Shown here in pieces: positions 8,101 to 15,817 of a stretch of 64,000 nt of DNA (its first letter is position 1; each line of letters opens with the position of its first letter). The notes under the pieces were generated by a model, which was not told the origin of the DNA, did not search any database, and was given only the letters and a program-made list of their open reading frames with translations. The stretch comes from Colivicinus sp045540935 (GTDB taxonomy: Bacteria; Bacillota_I; Bacilli_A; Erysipelotrichales; Erysipelotrichaceae): positions 13,998-77,997 of the forward strand of contig JAZQIF010000177.1 of NCBI GenBank assembly GCA_045540935.1, read 5' to 3'. The position numbers and the translations under genes are program-made.

Positions 8101-8727
8101 TTACCAGACAGCGACTCTGTCTTCCGGTGCCAGATACATGCCGTCACCTTCCTTGATGCCGTAGGTCTCATAGAATTCTTCGAACTGCTGAAGGACGGCG
8201 TTGACTCTGAGGTAAGCTAAGGCATGCGGATCGGAGAGGATGCGGACGTCGATCTTTTCTTTTGTTTCGGTGTGCTTGCGGATCTCACTTTGATAATCAA
8301 TGCTGTTGCGCTGATCCCAGCCAAGCCACAGGTGATAGAGGTTGGAGACTATCCTTCCGTCTTCGCTTTCGGGATCTTCGTCGGCGATGATGGCCTTCAG
8401 TTCGTTTTTCAGTTCAAAAGAGCGATCATCGAAACTGCTGTCGGAAGTATAGCCGGGGCGAAGCTGCGAACTGACCATCCAGTCATGATTCACTGCGACA
8501 TAGAAGTCATCTTTGAGATCGGGGTCATAGCCGGAGTCTCTGACAGTGCCGAAGACGTTGGAATCGATCCAAGGCTTTTCGGTTTCAAAACGTTTGGCAA
8601 ATGCGTCTTCCACAAGATCCTGTGCAGGTTCTTCGGAAGGCTCCTGTGCTGGTTCTTCTGCCGGCTTTGTGCAGGCCGTAAGAAGCAGGGTCAGTATAAA
8701 AAGCAGGACTGTGATTTTCTTTTTCAT
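8101..8727 (-). CDS. M13-family metallopeptidase lipoprotein lacking its catalytic core
   Basis: The start is set at MKKKITVLLF (8727), behind GAGAGGAG. A lipoprotein signal with lipobox LTAC is followed by a low-complexity EEPAQEP linker. Residues ~60-150 match the beginning of PepO/neprilysin-type M13 peptidases (DDFYVAVNHDWM). The final ~40 residues match the family's extreme C-terminus (LAYLRVNAVLQQFEEFYETY, then GDGMYLAPEDRV). Between them about 450 residues are missing, including HExxH and the downstream glutamate. The total is 208 aa against ~650 for the family. The frame is intact, so this is a clean in-frame deletion near residue 160. It cannot be a zinc peptidase. It is either a dead gene or a repurposed surface protein. 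Confidence 0.82.
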   Translation of the reverse strand: MKKKITVLLFILTLLLTACTKPAEEPAQEPSEEPAQDLVEDAFAKRFETEKPWIDSNVFGTVRDSGYDPDLKDDFYVAVNHDWMVSSQLRPGYTSDSSFDDRSFELKNELKAIIADEDPESEDGRIVSNLYHLWLGWDQRNSIDYQSEIRKHTETKEKIDVRILSDPHALAYLRVNAVLQQFEEFYETYGIKEGDGMYLAPEDRVAVW

Positions 8728-8781
8728 CGTTCTCCTCTCAGATCGCCGGCATCTGAAACGGCGCATATAAAAACGTAAAGA

Positions 8782-9039
8782 TCATTGTTCCCAGTAATGT
8801 GCGACATGTCCGCGTATCTCCGCGATGAGATCTTCGCCGCAGGATTCGATATCGAATTCGGGATAGGATCTGCGGAAGACGTTCAGGAAATCGTCCAGAG
8901 TCGTCCCCGGGAATGTTTTCAGATAAAACGGTGCCATCGTATCAAGAAGCTGTTTCTGCTCCTCGTTGATCGTTCCGCCGGAGACCAAAGAAAGGAAATG
9001 GTCGCTTAATTCACGGAATTGATTGTCTTTCATTTTCAT
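8782..9039 (-). CDS. Small protein (85 aa) with double-glycine leader-like motif
   Basis: This is an 85-aa acidic protein. Residues ~9-22 read ELSDHFLSLVSGG, close to the double-glycine leader consensus (LSxxELxxIxGG) used by bacteriocins and other exported peptides. The remaining ~63 residues (from TINEEQ) contain no Gly-rich or Cys-rich core, unlike typical class II bacteriocins. A good promoter lies upstream, and GAGGCAG is the ribosome site. The M13-like lipoprotein gene follows 54 bp downstream on the same strand. A second protein with LSLVTGG is encoded at 15426. Without a C39 peptidase in view, leader function is only a hypothesis. Confidence 0.7.
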   Translation of the reverse strand: MKMKDNQFRELSDHFLSLVSGGTINEEQKQLLDTMAPFYLKTFPGTTLDDFLNVFRRSYPEFDIESCGEDLIAEIRGHVAHYWEQ

Positions 9040-9055
9040 CTGCCTCGTTACCTAT

Positions 9056-9083
9056 ATTGTAGCTGTTTCAAAGGGTGTTGCAA
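9056..9083 (-). promoter_or_regulatory. Sigma-A promoter of the small-protein/M13 operon
   Basis: Reading the minus strand, TTGCAA (9083-9078), a 16-bp spacer and TACAAT (9061-9056) precede the ATG at 9039. Confidence 0.6.
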
Positions 9084-9293
9084 AAAGAAACCGAAGAAGC
9101 GGGCACTTGTGTAATACAGGTACCAAAGATCTTTGTCCGTTTCATTTTTTGATACGGGTGAAATCGTAGGGTAAAATGACCTATATAGATGATACACTGA
9201 TAATCGATGGAACCTGTATGTGACAGGGAAGCTGTCCGCTTCTTTTGACAGACAGATCATCGAAAAAGATTCTGAGCAAATCGGAGGAAAATC

Positions 9294-11933
9294 ATGTTAT
9301 TTACCTACTATCTGTCAAAACCGATCAACTGGATCCTGCCGCTGATCTTACAGGTGATCGTTTATTACCGCCTCTTAAGAAAGATGGGCATGGACCCAAG
9401 ACCGGCGTTCATTCCTTTCGTGGCAGAAGGAAAGATGTCCAAGAACCTGTTCAGGCATAAGTCACTGCACCTGCATTTCCTTGTCCTTACGGCGATCATG
9501 CTGGGCGGAGGCTTCTATCTGCGTTATACCCGCGGCGGTTTCCAGGCCAAGCTGTTCGGTATCGTATTCACTCTGATCGCCATATTGATCTATGGTCTGT
9601 TCATGATGATGCTGTACTGGCGCATCTGCAACTGCTTCGGCAAGGGTTTCTTCTATAAAGTAGGAACGCTGATCTTCCCGATCCCGTTCTTATTCCTGCT
9701 GACAAGAGCGAAAGAGATCTTCTGGGGCTTCCCGGAATTTCAGCCGATCATCCGCAGCAAGCCTGTCCGTTTCCTTTTCGGGCTCTTGTATGAGGGTGCC
9801 TTCATTTCGGTCGCACTTTCCGTCTTTGGCGCAGTTGCCTATTTCTCGGCAATGTTATATCCGCCAAGACCTCTGGTACAGCTGATGCTTGCGGACAAGA
9901 ATGAAAGCATCAGAGGATTGAAGGGCGATGGCCGCATCGTCGAAAGGATCGAGACAATGGGCTCGGATTACTTCTATCTCAACAGCCGTTATTCGGGAAG
10001 GGACCGTTATTTCCCGGATCACACCAACGATGAGAGCGTCGTCGTTCTTGAATATATTATCGGATCCAACCTCGAAGACACCAGAGGTCTGGCCACCTAC
10101 AATATCGACCAGATGAAGGATGCGACCAAGGAAGGTGAAGGTCTGAAATTCGTCATCCAGGCCGGCGGTTCCTATCGCTGGTTCACCGATGGCATCAAAG
10201 ATGAGACCGTTGCCCGCTATGAGATCGCGAACGGAAAGCTTGAGAAAGTCGCCGATGCCAGCGAAAGCCGTTCGATGGTCAACAGCGAAGAGCTCTACGA
10301 TTTCTTAAGCTGGGCAAAGAAAGAATATCCGGCCGATCGCTACATGCTGGTATTTTGGGATCATGGCGGAGGCTTGTCGAGCGGATTTGGCGATGACCCG
10401 TTACGCAACGAGGTCGATCCCGATCATGAGACGATGCTGGTAAGTGATATCGTCGATGCTTTGGAAAAAGCCGATATGAAATTCGATATGATCGGTTTCG
10501 ATGCCTGCCTGATGCAGGATATCGAGATCGCTTATGCCATGGAACCGTATGCCGACTTCTATCTGGGATCCGAAGAGACCGAGAGCGGTGACGGCTGGTA
10601 TTACACTTCCGCATTCGGGCTCCTGGCAAGAAATCCGAACATGAAGACCGAAGATTTCGCAAAAGAACTGATCTCCGCATTCGACTTATACAACGCGATC
10701 GCCAACCATGGCGAAGCACAGACCGACACGACCTTATCGCTCATCGACCTGTCGAGGATCAAAGCCGCTTATGACGCCCTGGAAGATCTCTATGAGAAAC
10801 AGGATGCGGCGATCCGCAAAGATCCGGCAGACTATGGCGACATCTCACTGGCGGTATCGAACTCCTATCCGTTCTCCGGAAGCGAACAGGTCGACCTGAT
10901 CGACTATCTGCAGAGACTCGATGAGACTGACTATGACGATACGATCGTCAGCAGCCAATACATCAAAGACCTGATCGCCCGCATGAGAGCGGCTGTCGTC
11001 TACCGCAACGCCGTTTCAAACTACGGCATCAACGGTCTGGCAGTGACGTTCCCGTATGATTCGCTTACGACTTACGACAAAGAACACAGTGAATTCGTTG
11101 CCCTGGATCTGGAGAAGACTGCAAAATTCTACGATGACTATTTCAGTGTCATGGCCTATATGAAAACGAATTCCGGTGAACCGGTCGAAGTATTCGGCAT
11201 TCCGATCGAAGCCGAAGACTACACGCAGAGAGAATGGTATGTATCCGGCTTTGAGAATTACGCAGAGATCCCTTCGATCATCGATATCCCTATGATCGCA
11301 ACGGAAGATGGTTACCTGCTCGATCTGCCGGACAGCGCCTGGAAGATCGTTGTCGATTCCGATCTGGTCATGTTCCAGAAGGCAGAAAAAGGCTGGCGTT
11401 ATCTGGGCAGAGACGTACCGGGAGCTTTGGATGAATACGAACATCCGATGGCTTCGACTGACGGCACCTGGATCCACATCAACAACCGGCTGGTCAGCTA
11501 TGAGACTCAGACGCCGGTAGAAGCACCGGAAGGCATCATCTACAAAGGAACGGTCAAGGCCCGCCTGAACAACAAGGACGACATCCTGCTGCAGGTGGAA
11601 TGGGAGCCGGTCAGCGAAGATACGTCGCGCGACATCAAGGGCAAAGTCAAAGGCTATACCTTCTTAGACAATGATCTGTCACACAGAGAAAAGGGTATCC
11701 AGGAACTCAGCCCGGGCGATTCCCTGCGCTTCCTCTTTGACATCTATGATGAGGACGGAAACCTCGTCGAGACGGAAGCTTACGGCAGCACCCTCAGAGT
11801 CTCCAAGCAGGAATCTCTGGAAGTGGCAGACAAGCCGCTTGGCGAATGTGATGTGCGGTACGGCATCCGTCTGACGGATATCTTCCAAAGAGAATTCGTC
11901 ACGGAAATGATCGACGAGCATATTCCGCAGTAA
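9294..11933 (+). CDS. Membrane-anchored clostripain-type (C11) cysteine peptidase
   Basis: The first ~200 residues of this 879-aa protein hold four to five membrane helices, resembling the DUF5684-type domain found ahead of Bacillota C11 peptidases. A clostripain domain follows: the catalytic histidine is in WDHGGG (~residue 356) and the catalytic cysteine in GFDACLM (~402), with ETESGDGWYY after it. The C-terminal ~250 residues are beta-rich. C11 enzymes usually cleave after arginine or lysine and activate themselves. Here the catalytic part probably faces outside, tethered to the membrane. GGAGG lies seven bases upstream of ATG 9294. The gene is monocistronic. Confidence 0.88.
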   Translation: MLFTYYLSKPINWILPLILQVIVYYRLLRKMGMDPRPAFIPFVAEGKMSKNLFRHKSLHLHFLVLTAIMLGGGFYLRYTRGGFQAKLFGIVFTLIAILIYGLFMMMLYWRICNCFGKGFFYKVGTLIFPIPFLFLLTRAKEIFWGFPEFQPIIRSKPVRFLFGLLYEGAFISVALSVFGAVAYFSAMLYPPRPLVQLMLADKNESIRGLKGDGRIVERIETMGSDYFYLNSRYSGRDRYFPDHTNDESVVVLEYIIGSNLEDTRGLATYNIDQMKDATKEGEGLKFVIQAGGSYRWFTDGIKDETVARYEIANGKLEKVADASESRSMVNSEELYDFLSWAKKEYPADRYMLVFWDHGGGLSSGFGDDPLRNEVDPDHETMLVSDIVDALEKADMKFDMIGFDACLMQDIEIAYAMEPYADFYLGSEETESGDGWYYTSAFGLLARNPNMKTEDFAKELISAFDLYNAIANHGEAQTDTTLSLIDLSRIKAAYDALEDLYEKQDAAIRKDPADYGDISLAVSNSYPFSGSEQVDLIDYLQRLDETDYDDTIVSSQYIKDLIARMRAAVVYRNAVSNYGINGLAVTFPYDSLTTYDKEHSEFVALDLEKTAKFYDDYFSVMAYMKTNSGEPVEVFGIPIEAEDYTQREWYVSGFENYAEIPSIIDIPMIATEDGYLLDLPDSAWKIVVDSDLVMFQKAEKGWRYLGRDVPGALDEYEHPMASTDGTWIHINNRLVSYETQTPVEAPEGIIYKGTVKARLNNKDDILLQVEWEPVSEDTSRDIKGKVKGYTFLDNDLSHREKGIQELSPGDSLRFLFDIYDEDGNLVETEAYGSTLRVSKQESLEVADKPLGECDVRYGIRLTDIFQREFVTEMIDEHIPQ

Positions 11934-11948
11934 ACAAGATTTAAGAAA

Positions 11949-11986
11949 AGCGACTGCTGTGCATGACACGGCAGTCGCTGTTTTTT
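11949..11986 (+). terminator. Rho-independent terminator
   Basis: AGCGACTGC pairs perfectly with GCAGTCGCT across a 13-nt loop, and TTTTTT follows after one G. Confidence 0.92.
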
Positions 11987-12009
11987 AATGAAGATTATGA
12001 GTTTTCTGA

Positions 12010-12420
12010 TTACTGTTTCTTTTTGAGTCCGAGCAGTGCCAGCATGGATGCCGACTTGAGGAATCCGCCGATCAGTATGATCGGCAGCAGACATACGAAG
12101 ATGACTAAGAATGCCTGTAAGAGGATATAGATGACGTTTTCAAGGCTCAGCTCTTTCCATACGAAAGCGTCTTTTGAAACAAAGAAGACGTAGATGGACC
12201 AGCCGATAAATACGGCTCCGCCAAACAGCGTATAGATAAAGTCACGGATCATCTTCATCGTCTTGCCGGCGATGAGATTGCGTAATGCCAGATCGAAGAA
12301 CTTGCTTCTTTCGGCAAGGTATTTATCGACATCCTTCGGGGATTCTTTGAATGCGGCGTAAAGCACTTCGTCTTTGATCGGATCGTGGTCGATCTCGATC
12401 GGGCCGATCTTAAGTTTCAT
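12010..12420 (-). CDS. Small membrane protein, 136 aa, unknown
   Basis: The N-terminal ~65 residues are soluble and charged (KIGPIEIDHDPIKDEV). Two hydrophobic segments follow: FGGAVFIGWSIYVFFV (~76-91) and ILLQAFLVIFVCLLPIILIG (~105-125). The protein ends in LGLKKKQ. AAGGAGG lies upstream of ATG 12420. It sits downstream of the BtuCD-type transporter on the same strand but 48 bp away, and may be transcribed separately. I do not recognise the family. Confidence 0.75.
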   Translation of the reverse strand: MKLKIGPIEIDHDPIKDEVLYAAFKESPKDVDKYLAERSKFFDLALRNLIAGKTMKMIRDFIYTLFGGAVFIGWSIYVFFVSKDAFVWKELSLENVIYILLQAFLVIFVCLLPIILIGGFLKSASMLALLGLKKKQ

Positions 12421-12468
12421 ACTGACAGCCTCCTTGTATACGTTCTTATTTTAGAAAGCGAAACGATT

Positions 12469-13260
12469 TTAATCAACCGTTCCTTCGTCCAAAAGATCCA
12501 TGTAGATCCTGTCTCTGTCAAAACGCACACAGACCCTGTTTTCATAAAGAGATGCGATATCTTTGCGTAACGCATCGATATGATCCTTGTTTTTCTTACT
12601 GACGGCATCAAATAGCCTATGTTCTTTGAAAAACAGGAAGCTATCGGCATATTCATACGCCAGGCAGGGGTCGTGAATGGAGAAGATGAGTTTTTTATTA
12701 TGCCTTTTCAGATGATCTTTCAGGAAAGAAAGCAGGTCGTGCTGTTTCAGAAAGTCCAAAGAGCTGACCGGTTCATCCATGACAAGGACGTCCGCATCCT
12801 GATAGATCGCTCTGGCCAGATAGATGAGTCTTTTCTGGCCGAAGGAAAGGGCGGAAAGATCTCTTGCGATGAGATCGCCACACTGTAATTCTTTCAATAA
12901 GGTCCTGACTTCTTCTTTTTCGCTTTCATCGGGTCCTTTGAAGAAGCTGCGTCTCGAGATCTTACCCATACATACAAAATCCAGGACGGACATATTCAAA
13001 GGATCTTCGATCTGCTGCGGAACATAGGAAAGAAGACGTGAACGTTTTTCTTCACTCAAAGTACTGATATCGATGCCGTCAATTAAGATCTTTCCCTTTT
13101 CGGGTTTCAGAAGACCAAGCAGGAGCTTCAGCATCGTCGTCTTACCTTCGCCATTGAGCCCGAGCAGCGCCGTGCTCGTAAAATCCACAAGAGAAAAATT
13201 CAGATCTTCAAAGATCTTCTGATCACGGTAGGAAAAGGATACGTTTTGAAATTCGATCAT
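12469..13260 (-). CDS. ABC transporter ATPase, BtuD/FecE/MolC type
   Basis: This 263-aa ATPase has Walker A GLNGEGKTT (~residue 34), a variant signature LSFGQ instead of LSGGQ (~137), Walker B VLVMDEP (~157) and the H-loop SIHDP. The ATG at 13260 overlaps the permease stop by 4 bp, so permease and ATPase are coupled. It powers the importer encoded by the next two genes. FecCD/BtuCD-type importers carry iron-siderophore, heme, cobalamin or molybdate/tungstate. The neighbouring molybdoenzyme and the ModE-like operator favour molybdate or tungstate. Confidence 0.9.
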   Translation of the reverse strand: MIEFQNVSFSYRDQKIFEDLNFSLVDFTSTALLGLNGEGKTTMLKLLLGLLKPEKGKILIDGIDISTLSEEKRSRLLSYVPQQIEDPLNMSVLDFVCMGKISRRSFFKGPDESEKEEVRTLLKELQCGDLIARDLSALSFGQKRLIYLARAIYQDADVLVMDEPVSSLDFLKQHDLLSFLKDHLKRHNKKLIFSIHDPCLAYEYADSFLFFKEHRLFDAVSKKNKDHIDALRKDIASLYENRVCVRFDRDRIYMDLLDEGTVD

Positions 13261-14243
13261 AGTCTTCCTTTCTTCAGATACAGGAAAACAAAGAGGATCA
13301 CAGCACCGGTCAGCGAAGTGATGATACTGACGGGGATCTCGGACATCGTAAGGGTCCTGGCTGCCGTATCCGATAAAAGAAGGATGGAGGCACCGATCGG
13401 CATGCACAACAGTAAGGTCTCTTCAAAGGAAGAATGAAAGAGAGTCTTAACGATATGAGGTGCCAGAAGGCCGATCCAGGAGACGATGCCCGACATTGAA
13501 ACGCAAGACGCCGTTAGCAACGTGGAGATACCGATACAAAGCAAATATAGCTTTCCGGTATCGACGCCCAGGGATCTGGCTTCTTCTTCATTGATCAGCA
13601 GCGCCTTGAAGCGGTGTCGAAGCAAGATCACCAGGAAAAGACAGGGCAATACGATGAGTGCCGTAGAAAAGAGCTTGTTTTTGTTGATCAGCGAAAAGGA
13701 GCCCATCAGCCAGTAGTCGATCACTGCCAGCTGGGTCGAAGGATCAGCGAGATACTTGAACGCCATGATCGCCGAATTAGCCAGAGCAGAGACGATGATC
13801 CCCGCAAGAAGCAGAGAGATCCTTTGATCGCGTCCGATGAGTCTTGCAAGAAGCAAGGAGACGATCACCGCCGTGATGCCTCCGGCAAAGGAAAAGATCT
13901 GCCGCAGGAAAGGCGAATCGGCAAAGTACAGGATGGCGATGATGGCGCCGACCGAAGCACCGCCGCTGACTCCTAAAGTGTCGGGCGATACCAGGGCATT
14001 ATGAAAGCCGCTCTGGTAGAGAAAGCCGGCGACTGACAAGGCCATCCCGCACAGGATGACCTGCAGGCAGCGGACCAGGCGGATATTGTAGAAGATGTTT
14101 ACCGCGACTTCTTTCCCTTGTCTCAGAAACAGGATCGCAAAGATCTCCTTCAAAGACAGAGGATACCTGCCAAGTGTCAGCGAAAGGATGAAACAGCCTG
14201 ACAGAAGCAGGATTGCGATGAGGTATTTTTCAGAAGTCTTCAT
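13257..14243 (-). CDS. ABC transporter permease, FecCD/BtuC/MolB type
   Basis: This 328-aa polytopic protein has about ten hydrophobic helices and typical FecCD text (ALVSPDTLGVSGGASVGAI near residues 80-98; GIVSWIGLLAPHIVK near 245). Molybdate importers of the MolB type belong to this fold, as do siderophore importers. Its start overlaps the 3' end of the binding-protein gene by 14 bp and its end overlaps the ATPase start by 4 bp, so the three genes form one tight operon. Confidence 0.92.
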   Translation of the reverse strand: MKTSEKYLIAILLLSGCFILSLTLGRYPLSLKEIFAILFLRQGKEVAVNIFYNIRLVRCLQVILCGMALSVAGFLYQSGFHNALVSPDTLGVSGGASVGAIIAILYFADSPFLRQIFSFAGGITAVIVSLLLARLIGRDQRISLLLAGIIVSALANSAIMAFKYLADPSTQLAVIDYWLMGSFSLINKNKLFSTALIVLPCLFLVILLRHRFKALLINEEEARSLGVDTGKLYLLCIGISTLLTASCVSMSGIVSWIGLLAPHIVKTLFHSSFEETLLLCMPIGASILLLSDTAARTLTMSEIPVSIITSLTGAVILFVFLYLKKGRL

Positions 14244-15255
14244 CCGTTACGTCGATCGCGTAATAGTTCTTATAGAAAGCAACAGCTTCTTTGACATAGC
14301 GGTCTTTTTCGATGAGTTCCGGATGAAGGATACCGGCCATCCAGTAAAGACCCAGCACGGAAGAAGGCTGCGGATAGTCCCAGGCTTCGATCTTCGAAGG
14401 GATCATGCAGACCTTGTTTTCTTTGACCGCCCTGAGATCTTTCAGAGTCTCGTCGTTTAAAAGATCGTCGATCGTATATTCGGCATAGTTGACAACAAAG
14501 ATGTATTCCGGATCCCACTCCAGAAGCTGCTCAAGCGAGATGTCGGTCCAGGAGCTTCCTTCCAAAGGTGCCGAGACACATTCACCGCCGGCGATCTCCA
14601 CCATCTCGCGCTGATACATGTTGCCGCCGCAGGTATGAAGGATGGAGCTGTCTCCGGCGATATAGACGCTTGGCGTTTCCGCGTTTGCGGTCGCTGAAGA
14701 GACTTCACTTACGACACCGTCATAATAGGCGATCAGTTCTTCGGCCTTGGATTCGACGGCACAGACTTTGCCGATGATCGAAAGCAGTTCGTTGAACTTT
14801 TCATAGCTTTCCGGATCGACGACGATGCTCGGGATGCCTAAACCTTCAAGCACTTCGGCGGCATCTTTCTGCTTCTTCGGCAGGAAGACGACATCCGGTT
14901 CCAGAGAAGCGATCGCTTCGACATTGATCTCCTTGCCCGAACCGACACCCGGAAGTTCGATGAGCTCCGGTGCGGCGAGCTTATAAAGACCGCGGCTGTT
15001 GGCTTTCATTTCGACACCGACGATCTTTTCTTTGAGTCCCAGTGTCAGCATCGATGCCGTGACAAGATAATAGGTCGAGACGACTTTTTCTGCCGGCTTT
15101 TCAAGAGTTACCAGACGGCCGATCTGGTCATTGACCTCGATCGCAGCGCTTTCTTCCTGGACCTCTTCAACCGGTGCTTCCTGCTTCTCGGGGGCACAGC
15201 CAAACAGGGTGAAGGATAAAAGAAGAGTCATGAGGATCGTCAGTATTTTTTTCAT
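14230..15255 (-). CDS. ABC transporter substrate-binding lipoprotein, BtuF/MolA type
   Basis: A lipoprotein signal (MKKILTILMTLLLSFTLFGC, lipobox LFGC) is followed by an acidic linker and a two-lobed class III binding domain, 341 aa in all. The C-terminal motif SKIEAWDYPQPS resembles a pattern I associate with MolA-like binding proteins, though this is recall and not a search. The start at 15255 is preceded by CGGGAG. A perfect 22-bp palindrome (15275-15296) sits immediately upstream in the leader. I infer a molybdate/tungstate oxyanion as ligand. Iron-siderophore remains the main alternative. Confidence 0.88.
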   Translation of the reverse strand: MKKILTILMTLLLSFTLFGCAPEKQEAPVEEVQEESAAIEVNDQIGRLVTLEKPAEKVVSTYYLVTASMLTLGLKEKIVGVEMKANSRGLYKLAAPELIELPGVGSGKEINVEAIASLEPDVVFLPKKQKDAAEVLEGLGIPSIVVDPESYEKFNELLSIIGKVCAVESKAEELIAYYDGVVSEVSSATANAETPSVYIAGDSSILHTCGGNMYQREMVEIAGGECVSAPLEGSSWTDISLEQLLEWDPEYIFVVNYAEYTIDDLLNDETLKDLRAVKENKVCMIPSKIEAWDYPQPSSVLGLYWMAGILHPELIEKDRYVKEAVAFYKNYYAIDVTDEDF

Positions 15256-15274
15256 ATCGTTATCTCCCGGAAGC

Positions 15275-15296
15275 GTTATATTTTCAAAAATATAAC
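15275..15296. promoter_or_regulatory. Candidate ModE-box operator (perfect 22-bp palindrome)
   Basis: GTTATATTTT-CA-AAAATATAAC is a perfect 10-2-10 inverted repeat 20 bp upstream of the binding-protein ATG. With one more base on each side, it reads CGTTATAT-N8-ATATAACC. The E. coli ModE operator of modABCD, as I recall it, has CGTTATAT-N8-ACATAACG, the same half-site and spacing. The nearest regulator is the ModE-type helix-turn-helix protein at 15818. I infer repression of the transporter operon when molybdate is plentiful. Confidence 0.68.
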
Positions 15297-15377
15297 CATC
15301 GTCTATACAATACCATACTTTTATCATCCCTCACGCAATACCTTTGTTTCAGTTGGAACAGGTCATACAGACAGCTT

Positions 15378-15406
15378 TTAAATGCATCATAGACATAGTT
15401 TATAAT
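15378..15406 (+). promoter_or_regulatory. Candidate promoter of the 94-aa protein
   Basis: TATAAT (15401-15406) lies 20 bp upstream of ATG 15426. TTAAAT, 17 bp further up, is a weak -35 box. Confidence 0.5.
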
Positions 15407-15425
15407 GAGTTTAAGAAGAAAGACC

Positions 15426-15710
15426 ATGGCAAAAAAGAAAGAAATAACGAATGAAGAAATACTGAGCCTGGTGACCGGCGGACGTCTGCGTTATGGCTAT
15501 CGGGAAAATCCGGATGAAATGATGAGCAGATACGAGACCATCAATACCAAAGAAGAATTCCTTGCGGGATTTGAAAAAAGATGGAGAGTGGGTATCGGCA
15601 AAGCCTATCTTCAAGATAAATTTACAGACGACTTTTCGGAAGAAGATCTGCAAGCCTGCCTGGAATACATCAACGAGCATTACGAGTACAAAGGAGAGAA
15701 TTATTACTGA
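15426..15710 (+). CDS. Small protein (94 aa) with double-glycine leader-like motif
   Basis: I start it at MAKKKEITNEEILSLVTGG (15426), behind AAGAAGAAAG and the TATAAT at 15401. Residues ~7-19 (ITNEEILSLVTGG) match the double-glycine leader pattern and share LSLVxGG with the 85-aa protein at 8782. The ~75 residues after GG are charged and aromatic (RLRYGY, later YEYKGENYY), with a single cysteine. It sits between the divergent transporter operon and the ModE/MobA fusion gene, and ends at its own terminator. Its function is unknown. Confidence 0.72.
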   Translation: MAKKKEITNEEILSLVTGGRLRYGYRENPDEMMSRYETINTKEEFLAGFEKRWRVGIGKAYLQDKFTDDFSEEDLQACLEYINEHYEYKGENYY

Positions 15711-15744
15711 TCCGCACACCGCAGCAGGGCAGATAATGCTTCAA

Positions 15745-15773
15745 AACGATCTCTGAACGGATCAGAGACCGTT
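15745..15773 (+). terminator. Terminator hairpin after the 94-aa gene
   Basis: A 12-bp stem (AACGATCTCTGA / TCAGAGACCGTT, one mismatch) closes a 5-nt loop. The T-rich tail (TGGATTT) is weak. Confidence 0.6.
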
Positions 15774-15778
15774 TGGAT

Positions 15779-15808
15779 TTGTCTGTAAAGAGTGTCAGCC
15801 CTTATACT
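15779..15808 (+). promoter_or_regulatory. Candidate promoter of the molybdenum hydroxylase operon
   Basis: TTGTCT, an 18-bp spacer and TATACT end only 9 bp before ATG 15818. If this is used, the transcript would be nearly leaderless. No good ribosome site precedes that ATG, which fits such a start. Confidence 0.45.
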
Positions 15809-15817
15809 ATAGGTGCA

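Noticed and set aside
12469..14243. Importer as a siderophore/heme system
   Set aside because: The fold alone would allow it, but the ModE-like palindrome and the adjoining molybdenum enzyme operon make molybdate/tungstate more likely. I keep siderophore only as the alternative.
15773..15817. TTG start for the ModE/MobA fusion, adding 15 residues
   Set aside because: These codons lie in the terminator and promoter region; the ModE-like domain begins at the ATG at 15818.
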